Shown here in pieces: positions 7,101 through 14,300 of a stretch of DNA of 35,396 nt (position 1 is its first letter; each line of letters opens with the position of its first letter). A model generated the notes under the pieces. It searched no databases, was not told the DNA's origin, and saw nothing but the letters and a program-made list of their open reading frames with translations. The DNA comes from Pseudomonadota bacterium (GTDB lineage Bacteria > Myxococcota > Myxococcia > Myxococcales > Myxococcaceae), in assembly GCA_023423535.1 (NCBI GenBank), contig JAFAFL010000132.1:1-35396 (forward strand), given 5' to 3'. A program made the translations under genes and the position numbers.

Positions 7101-8722
7101 GGTTCGTCCTTCACCTCGAGCGATGCCAACGAAGGACGGTCGGAGTCGTCCCACCTGGCCCGGCGTGCGAAGAACTCCTCCACGTGAGTCTTCAGTCGTT
7201 GATGCCGGCGGATGGCGAACGGCCTGGCCACGTCACTGAGGATCGCGTGAACGTCCTCGCGATCCAGACCCACGCTCGCCAGGGTCTCCTCGTCGAGGAA
7301 CATGTTGTCGAGAAGCGAGTGCAGTCGTTCCTGCGTCATCGGCTTCTGGAGGACTCGGCCGAAAACCGACGCGCGCATCCTGTCTTCGTTCGGTTCGCCG
7401 AAGCTTCGGGGATCGAGGGGAATGACGGCCGCGGAGCCTTCGTCTGCGATGAGCGCAGCAGCGTCGAGCGGCGCTCCGGTGGCGAGATCCCGCGGGCGGA
7501 GATCGATCATCGCGAGCAGGTGAAGTCGGGTTTGAGCGGACCGGAGGCTGTACTCCGCGGGCTCCAGTCGGATCGGCTCCTGCGGCAACGCGCGAAGCCA
7601 GCCTTGAACCTCGGCTTCCTCGTCCCTTCCCTGCACCTGCTCGAGGGTTTCGCGGAGGTACTTCTGTTCGTGGGTCCAGTGCTTCTGGGTCAGCGCGCCG
7701 CGCCAGACCCAGCGGGAAAGCAACTCCCGCGACCGTGGGCGCGGTTCCGGATGGAAGTGGAAGAACCTCGTCAGCGCGACGATGGGGAATCCGTAGGGGA
7801 GCAGATCCGCATGCGGGATGTGCGCATCCATCTTCAGGAACGAGAGCGCCTTTCTCAGCGCGGAGGCCGCGTCCGGCAGCGCGGCGCCGAGCTCAGGGCG
7901 CGAAAGCGCCTCGTGGTCCATGCGCGTGACGTCCAGACCTGCGACCGCCGCTGCCGCCTGGAGGAAGAGGTTCTCACGGAGCGAGCCGAACTGCAGGTCT
8001 GCGACGCTCTGCTGCAGCCCCTCCAGCGAGTTCGGGCGCTGGCTGCCGATGCCTTCGTGCAGGGCTCGGAAGACGTCTGCCTTGGAGAGCGGCTTCCCGG
8101 TCGTGTTGGTGCGGTCGAAGATGAGGCGCGCCGTCTCCGCGTCGTCGGCCACCACGATGTACCCGGGAACCCGGTACTCGCGGATGGACTTGCCCACTTC
8201 GAGCGCCCGCCGCTGTTCGCGTTCGCTGAGCTCGTTCCGCCGCGCTCCGAGCCACGTCATCAGGTTCACGGAGTCCAACGTGTACGAAAGCGGCAGCGTT
8301 CTCGGCGGCCAGGCGTCCGCAGCGCGGACCTTGATGAGGGCATCCGCATCGAAGTCGAACGCGATTCGATAGCGGTCATCGGTGGGATCGTTCGGAGAGA
8401 GGAGCACGCCCGCGAGCGAGGTCATTCGCTGCTGGCCGTCGAGTACCCAGAGGAGCTCGGAGCCTGCGGAAGCCAGATGTTCCGGCGTCGTCTCCAGGGA
8501 GCGCCCTCCGGCGTTCGTCGCCGCGGCGCCCTTCCAGAAGAGAAGGGTGCCAATGGGGAAGCCCCGGATGATCGAGTCGAAGAGCTGGAGCACGTCATCC
8601 GGGCCCCACTTGAAGAGGCGTTGAAACTCGGGAAGCCGGATGAGACCCGCTCTCACCTTCTCGAGGAGATCCTCGATGCTCCAGGCGATCGCCTCGGGCT
8701 TGCGGGATAGCGAGAGCTTCAT
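7097..8722 (-). CDS. DUF262 (GmrS-N/ParB-like fold) protein
   Basis: The 541-residue product starts with a DUF262 domain. Its signatures are LPEFQRLFKW (30-39), FPIGTLLFW (55-63), the nucleotide-binding motif DGQQR at 95-99, and FDRTNTTGKPLSKAD (202-216). DUF262 is the NTPase part of GmrSD/BrxU-type restriction factors against modified phage DNA and occurs in other defence proteins. No DUF1524/HNH nuclease motif was found in the C-terminal half, so nuclease activity is not evident. The ATG at 8722 is preferred over an upstream in-frame start because AGGATC sits 8 bases before it. It is first in an operon with the HipA-like kinase (4-base overlap), which suggests regulator or sensor plus kinase effector. 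Confidence 0.85.
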   Translation of the reverse strand: MKLSLSRKPEAIAWSIEDLLEKVRAGLIRLPEFQRLFKWGPDDVLQLFDSIIRGFPIGTLLFWKGAAATNAGGRSLETTPEHLASAGSELLWVLDGQQRMTSLAGVLLSPNDPTDDRYRIAFDFDADALIKVRAADAWPPRTLPLSYTLDSVNLMTWLGARRNELSEREQRRALEVGKSIREYRVPGYIVVADDAETARLIFDRTNTTGKPLSKADVFRALHEGIGSQRPNSLEGLQQSVADLQFGSLRENLFLQAAAAVAGLDVTRMDHEALSRPELGAALPDAASALRKALSFLKMDAHIPHADLLPYGFPIVALTRFFHFHPEPRPRSRELLSRWVWRGALTQKHWTHEQKYLRETLEQVQGRDEEAEVQGWLRALPQEPIRLEPAEYSLRSAQTRLHLLAMIDLRPRDLATGAPLDAAALIADEGSAAVIPLDPRSFGEPNEDRMRASVFGRVLQKPMTQERLHSLLDNMFLDEETLASVGLDREDVHAILSDVARPFAIRRHQRLKTHVEEFFARRARWDDSDRPSLASLEVKDEP

Positions 8723-8740
8723 CGGGCGGATCCTAATCGT

Positions 8741-8757
8741 CGCATCCTGGGGATGCG
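8741..8757 (-). promoter_or_regulatory. Palindromic operator in the DUF262-hipA promoter
   Basis: CGCATCC-TGG-GGATGCG has perfect 7-base arms and sits 18 bases upstream of the DUF262 start. On the minus strand it exactly fills the 17-base spacer between a TTGTCG -35-like hexamer (8758-8763) and ACGATT (8735-8740). A protein bound here would block RNA polymerase, as expected of an autoregulated toxin-antitoxin-like operon. The -10 match is weak. Confidence 0.5.
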
Positions 8758-8783
8758 CGACAAGTTGCCGCGCGGGCACCGGC

Positions 8784-9302
8784 TCAGTCCTTCCGCTTCA
8801 GCGACAGCCCGACGGTGAAGCGCGCCACCGGATCGTCGCCGTACTTCGCGGGAACGGTGGCGAGGATCTCCACCGGCAGGGTCACGCGCTCGCCCGTCTG
8901 ATCCGCGCGGGCCACGGCCTCGTTGATCTCGCGGCCCTGGCGGGTGGTGAAGTGCACGTGCCCGTCCGCGCGCTTGAGGAACTCGGCGTGGAAGTCCTTG
9001 AAGATGAGGTTCACCTTCTTGTGGCGGGTGCGGATGGCCACGAACGCGTTGAGCCCGCCCGCGAGGTCCGCGCCCGCCGCCAGCGCGGCGAAGTACATGC
9101 TCCCCCAGTGGTTCTTCGTCCGGTACCCGAGCGGGATGAGGATCTCCGCGCCCTCGTCGTCCACGCGCACCACCCGCGGGCCGAAGAAGAACAGCGCGGG
9201 GATCTTCGTGAGCCCGAGGAGCTGGACCATCGCCGTCTCCTTGAGGTCCACCCCGCCCAGAAGCTTCGACGCCCGGTCCATCACCTGATCGACTGCAATC
9301 AT
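8784..9302 (-). CDS. DUF4442 hotdog-fold protein
   Basis: The 172-residue product resembles the DUF4442 group of hotdog-fold proteins (thioesterase superfamily). The central segment NHWGSMYFAALAAGADLAGG corresponds to the hotdog helix and its preceding strand; the protein otherwise alternates strands (VRVDDEGAEILIPLGYRTKN, then GHVHFTTRQGREI). Members are usually poorly characterised acyl-CoA thioesterase relatives. The start at 9302 (MIAVDQVMDRA) is chosen because AAGGAG lies 8 bases upstream; an in-frame start 30 bases earlier has none. It is the second gene of a probable pair with the MBL-fold gene (33-base gap), which may point to ester or thioester chemistry. The substrate is unknown. 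Confidence 0.75.
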   Translation of the reverse strand: MIAVDQVMDRASKLLGGVDLKETAMVQLLGLTKIPALFFFGPRVVRVDDEGAEILIPLGYRTKNHWGSMYFAALAAGADLAGGLNAFVAIRTRHKKVNLIFKDFHAEFLKRADGHVHFTTRQGREINEAVARADQTGERVTLPVEILATVPAKYGDDPVARFTVGLSLKRKD

Positions 9303-9335
9303 CCGTGTCACTCCTTCAGCTGTAACGAACATGGG

Positions 9336-10460
9336 TCACGCCACCCGGTGGGCGGCGGTCTGCGCCTCGTCGGGCCGGCGCACGGTCCCGAAGCCGATGT
9401 CGCCGTGCGAGAAGGTCGGCGCGAGGCCCGGCGCCGTCAACGACGGGGTGAGCTCGCTCGACGGGTAGAAGTTCACGAACGAGGGATCCCGCTTCGACGG
9501 CCCGGCGACGGTCTTCTCGAGGATCATCGACGAGTACTGCTCCAGCGAGTGCTCGCGCGTGTTCCCGTTGAGGATGACCTCCTGCCCGAGGTGCTCCGCC
9601 GCGGTGCGCAGCCCGCCAATGCCGGAGGAGAGCGGCGAGAGGCTCTCCGTCGCCACCGCGTTCTCGCTGATGACGAAGGGGCCGTCCGGCGTCACCACCG
9701 CCAGCGACATGTTCCCCAGCGTGTGCCCGGGCGTGCTGAGGATGGCCACCCCCGGCCCGAGCCGCACGTCGCCGTCGAGGAGGACCACGCGATCCTCCGG
9801 CACGCCATCTGTGCCGCCGGGCACGTACCAGGCCCTCTGCATCGGGTGCAGGTCGCGCGCCCCCTCCCACTCGGTGCGCTGCACGAGGAGCTTCGCGCGG
9901 GGGAAGAACGCGGGCGTCCCCGGCGCGCCGAGCCAGCCGCGGACGTCCTGCACGTGCAGGTGATCGAAGGCGATGAAGTCCACGTCCTCCACGCGCAGCC
10001 CGAGCGAGTCGAGGTGCCGGGCCACCGTGCCGTGCCGCGAGCTGAGCAGCTTGTCCGAGACGAAGCTCCCGTAGCGCTGGCGCAGGTTCCAGTAGAAGGG
10101 CGCCCGCTGTCCGCGTTCGTAGTCGGTGGGGTTGAAGAGCAGCGTCCGCAGCGCGCCTCCGCCGGGGCCCTCCTCGCGCCACTGCACGACCTGCATCCGG
10201 TTCGTCATCATCACGTACGGCGCCACCGAGCGCGCCGCGCCGCTGAACGCGTAGAGCGTGGGGTAGGGGAAGGTGACGAGCGGGCACGTCGCCAGCGCGA
10301 GCGCCGGGCCTTCGGCGAGCAGCGCTTCACGGGCCGCCTCACCTGCGCGCCGCAACAGTCGCAGGCGCGTCGCCGGATGCTGCTCGCGCCGCGCCTCGGC
10401 GAGCTCGGGGAAGTCACGCATGGGCATGGACATGGAGTGCTCGAGGACCCGTCCGTTCAC
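9336..10460 (-). CDS. MBL-fold hydrolase-like protein with altered metal ligands
   Basis: The 374-residue product has metallo-beta-lactamase fold landmarks: VDFIAFDHLHVQD (strand plus metal motif), LSTPGHTLGNMSL with H246, and FVISENAVA. Only part of the HxHxDH motif is kept: H167 and H169 are present, but the next Asp-His pair is Gln-Asp (Q171, D172). The usual bridging Asp near FVISENAVA also looks replaced. It may bind a single metal ion, a different metal, or none. The fold includes lactonases, glyoxalases and other hydrolases. The start is uncertain: GTG at 10460, or ATG codons at 10433, 10427 or 10421. It is transcribed ahead of the DUF4442 gene, probably as one unit. Confidence 0.75.
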   Translation of the reverse strand: MNGRVLEHSMSMPMRDFPELAEARREQHPATRLRLLRRAGEAAREALLAEGPALALATCPLVTFPYPTLYAFSGAARSVAPYVMMTNRMQVVQWREEGPGGGALRTLLFNPTDYERGQRAPFYWNLRQRYGSFVSDKLLSSRHGTVARHLDSLGLRVEDVDFIAFDHLHVQDVRGWLGAPGTPAFFPRAKLLVQRTEWEGARDLHPMQRAWYVPGGTDGVPEDRVVLLDGDVRLGPGVAILSTPGHTLGNMSLAVVTPDGPFVISENAVATESLSPLSSGIGGLRTAAEHLGQEVILNGNTREHSLEQYSSMILEKTVAGPSKRDPSFVNFYPSSELTPSLTAPGLAPTFSHGDIGFGTVRRPDEAQTAAHRVA

Positions 10461-10641
10461 GGCCCCGGGCTCTTAGCACGCACTGCGTCAAATGCGCTCG
10501 ACGCCACCGTCCGGGGGGATGAGTGTGAACTCTTTTGCCCACCTGTGGGGCGCGGGCTCCCCTGCCGCGTGCGGTGGGACCGGAAAGAGTCCGCGGCGCC
10601 TGTACGCGGGGGTGGTCCGACCCCTGCACAGGTGCCTTCGC

Positions 10642-11316
10642 ATGCGGTGGAGCGGGGGCGGGGTGGCGGCGGCGGTGGTGGTGGGACTTGTGACGGCGCA
10701 GGTGGCGCGCGCGGAGGAGGGCGGCTGGGAGACGGTCTCGACCGGCCAGCTGACGGTGAAGTCGAGGGTGGCGAGCGAGTCACGCGTGTACGAGTACCTC
10801 GTGGAGGGCGTGATCCCGGCGAACGCGTTCGATCTGCAGACGGCGCTCTCCACGCCGGAGCGCTTCCCGAAGTTCATGCCGCACGTGGAGGAGACGCAGC
10901 TGCTCCACCGCACGGACGTCATGCACCGCGTGTACACGCGCATCAACCCGCCGGTCGGTCAGCGCCGCGACATGGTCACCGAGGTCCGCGTGCACGAGCG
11001 CGTGAAGGCGGACGGCACCGGGACCTTCCGCCAGACCTGGCGCGCGCTGCCTGACGCGGTGCCCGAGCGCGACGGGATCACGCGGGTGAGGATCAATGAG
11101 GGCTCGTGGGAGATCGCGCCCGATGCGTCCGGCGGCAGCCGCGTGAAGTACCGCTTCCGCGTCGATCCGGGCATCCGCGTGCCGCGCTTCATCGCGGACA
11201 TGGCGAACGAGAAGACGATCCCCGAGACGGTGTCCGCGGTGGTGAAGGAGGCGAAGCGGCTCGAGCACGAGCGCACCTCCCGCGCGCAGGTCGTGCCGCC
11301 GGTGGAGACGAACTGA
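10642..11316 (+). CDS. Secreted SRPBCC/START-like lipid-binding protein
   Basis: The 224-residue product begins with a signal peptide (MRWSGGGVAAAVVVGLVTAQ, cut near ARA-E). The body resembles the START/SRPBCC helix-grip fold: VYEYLVEGVIPANAFDLQ, FPKFMPHVEETQLLHR (the usual wing), VYTRINPPVGQRRDMVTEV, RINEGSWEIAP, then a long C-terminal helix (IPETVSAVVKEAKRLEHER). Such proteins bind hydrophobic ligands in a deep pocket; this one would act in the periplasm. The ATG at 10642 is chosen because it starts the signal peptide; the frame is open 150 bases further upstream. Its stop codon directly abuts the stop of the caspase-like gene on the other strand. Confidence 0.75.
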   Translation: MRWSGGGVAAAVVVGLVTAQVARAEEGGWETVSTGQLTVKSRVASESRVYEYLVEGVIPANAFDLQTALSTPERFPKFMPHVEETQLLHRTDVMHRVYTRINPPVGQRRDMVTEVRVHERVKADGTGTFRQTWRALPDAVPERDGITRVRINEGSWEIAPDASGGSRVKYRFRVDPGIRVPRFIADMANEKTIPETVSAVVKEAKRLEHERTSRAQVVPPVETN

Positions 11317-14300
11317 CTACTGCTGCGGCGTCGCGGGCAGGCCCTCCGGCAGCCCGTGGTCGAAGTACCACTGCACCATGTCGTGGCAGCGATCGATGAA
11401 GCGGTCGCCCTGCATTGATACGCACATCGCGACCTCGCCCTTCCCTGGATCGTAGATCGCGATCGCCTCCGCGGAGGCGTTCGGCACGTTGTTCCACCTG
11501 AGCGTCGCGGAGCGTCCGGGGAAGCGGCGGCCGCGGTGGTCGAAGTCGGTGGTGCGCACCTGGGTGGTCAGCTGATCGCGCGGGGCGAACAGTGCGTCCA
11601 GCTCGGCTTCACCGCGCTCGGTCCGGCCGAACGCCGCTCGCAGCCGGTCGCACTGCAGCTCCACGCCGCCGGCCGAGCGCTTCGCGGTGCAGCCGCCGAA
11701 GATGAGCTCGCGCATCCGGGCCTCGAGGGCGCCCAGCCGCGCCTCGAGCACCTCGGTGCGCGTGGAACCGAGCACCGGATCGAACTCGCCGTTCTCGCGA
11801 CGCGACACCGGCCGCTGACGGCCCGCGGTGAGCTCGGTCACGCGGCGGGTGACGAACTCGCGCAGCTCGCCGAACTGCACGATGCCGTCGCCGTTGGCGT
11901 CCGCCTCGAAGTCGCGCAGGCCCGCGAGCACCGAGTGCGTGAAGACACCGTTGCGCCAGCGCGAGGACTCCAGCGCGTACTCGGCTCCGCCCGCCGCGGC
12001 GATCACCGTCGCCCCCGAGCCACGCCGCAGATCGAGGAACGCCTCCGGCCCGAGCAGCGCGGTTCCGGTGCGCTTCGCCTTTGCGCCCGATGCTTTGGAG
12101 GAGCCCCCGCCGCCGCCCCCTGCGCTGAGCCGGACGGCGCGGTAGCTGCGCGCGGTGACCGTGTCGCCGCCCGCGTTCGCGACGACGACCTCCTCGCCCT
12201 CCAGCTCGCCGGCGTGGCAGGTATCGAGAAGGAGCAGCTTCTGCCGCGCGGGGATGCCGTCGAGCAGGTCGTCGAGCTCGTCGAAGGCGATGCCCCGCGC
12301 CGAGGGCTCGGCCATGTCCATGTCCGTCGGCGCGAAGTAGTAGGCGCCCGCGTCACCGAGCACGCCGTGGCCGGCGAGGAAGAGGACGACCAGATCGTCC
12401 ACCTGGGTCTTCTCCAGCCCCGCGCGCAGCGCGAGGATCCCCGTCCGCGTCGCCGCCTCGTCGAGCAGCGTCACCGCGCGGACCTCGCCGTAGCCTTTCG
12501 GAAGGCCCCGGAAGTACGCCGCGATGTCGCCCGCGTCCTTGGCCGCGTACTGCAGGTCGTATTTCGCGTTCCGGTACTTCGAGACGCCCACCGCGAACAC
12601 GTGCACCCGCCGGGGCTTCGGTTCCGCCAGCCGCGTGAGCTCTCGCGTCCAGCGCAAGGACTGCCTCCCGGCCGCGTCCTGCGCGTAGGCCTGCAGCTTG
12701 TTCCTCCCGCTCCCCAGCGCCACCGGCAGTGTCAGCTCCACCGTCGTTCCGGGCTCGCCCTGAAGCGGCTGGCCCGCGCGTCCGTGCAGCGGCACGTCGT
12801 TGACGAAGAGGTGGAGGCGCTGCAGCGGCGCGTCCCCGGCGGTGACCTTCAGCGTCAGCGAGACCTCGGCGTCGCGCGTCACCGTGGCCGTTGAACCGGT
12901 CGCCACGGAGAGCCGCGGTTCATTGCCTGCGGGCGCCTCCGCGCGCTCCAGCCCGAGCCGGGACAGTCGCCGCGCATGCTGCGAGCGATAGACCGCGAGC
13001 ACCGCCTCCGGCGCGTAGCCGAGCGCGCGCAGCACGAGGTCCGGACGGTTCATCTGGAGATCGAACTGCTCCATCGGAAGGAGCTCGCCGCTCTTGCGGA
13101 AGCCCACGCCGCGGAAGGTGCCGCGGGTGGCGAGATACGCGCCCGGCGTCGCGAGCACGTAGTCGCTCTCGCCCACGAAGGCGAGCGTCGCGCCCGCGCC
13201 GTCGCCCCCGAGCGGCGTGAGCTTCACCGCGCGATCGTTCGCCGTCGTGACCGCCAGCCGGTTGTCGTGCGTCAGCCCGACGGTGCGGATCGCCGTCTCG
13301 TGCGGACGTGCCCGGTGCACGATCCGGCCGGTCGAGAGCTCGTAGCTTCGGAGTCCACCTGCAGCGTCGCCCAGCAGCGCGCGCTTGCCGTCCCGCGTGA
13401 TCGCCAGCGCGGTGATCGGCCGCACCGAGCGCGCGATCCTCCGCAGCGTCCGGCCACTCCCTGCGTCCACGAGCTCCAGGTGCTCGCCGCCACGGCCCTT
13501 CTCCCGTCCGACGACGAGCAGCGTCCGCGCGTTCACGAAGAGCGCATGGCCCCGTTCACCGGGAACGAGGAAGAGCCGGCGTCCCGTCGCCGCGTCGAAC
13601 ACCGCGAGGCCCTCGTCGCCGTGGACCGCCACGCGCCGGCCGTCCGGAGAGAAGGTCACGCCCGCCGCGGCACCGAAACCGGACGCGCTCCGCCAGCGCT
13701 CGCGGCCTTCGCGGAGGAGCACGAGCTCGCCCGACACGCGCAGCACCGTGGCGATGTCGCCCTGACGCGAGACCACGGTGAGGTGACGGTCCGAGGGCAG
13801 GTCGATGGAGCGGTTCGTCGAGGCCTGTCTCAGCGCGTCCCTGCTCTCGAGCCAGAGCCCGCCGCCATCCACCGTGTAGTGCGGACGCAGCGTTCGGCTC
13901 CCTTCGCTCATCCTCTGGAGGACGCCGGTGCGCAGGTCGAGCGTGGCGATGCTCGATTCGAGTCCGAAGGAGATGACCGGTTCGCTCGGATGGATCGCCA
14001 CGCTGGTGACCTGGGCCGTGGCCTCGCCGAACGGCGCGAGCGCGATGCCGGTGCTGCCGTCCCAGCGCGGCAACGTTCCGCTCGCGGTGCCCGCGGTGAT
14101 GACGCCGTTCGGGCTCTCGGCCACTGCGGTGATGAGGTTGAAGCGGGCATCGGACGGACGCAGCGTCTTCGCCTCCACGAGCTCCTCGTCGCGCTGATCG
14201 AGCGACTCCAAACGCCGAGCGATCGAGAGGCTCTGGCCGTCGGCGGAGAAGGCGAGGTCGAGGATCGCCCGCCGGGGTCCTCCCAGCCGCTCCGAACGCA

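Noticed and set aside
5871..8783. Mobile island with flanking attachment repeats
   Set aside because: Kinase-gene lines sampled are lower in G+C, but no flanking direct repeats, integrase or tRNA were seen, so only a possible transfer is noted.
8640..11054. 804-codon plus-strand open frame
   Set aside because: It spans the DUF262, DUF4442, MBL and SRPBCC genes in other frames and has no domain-like sequence.
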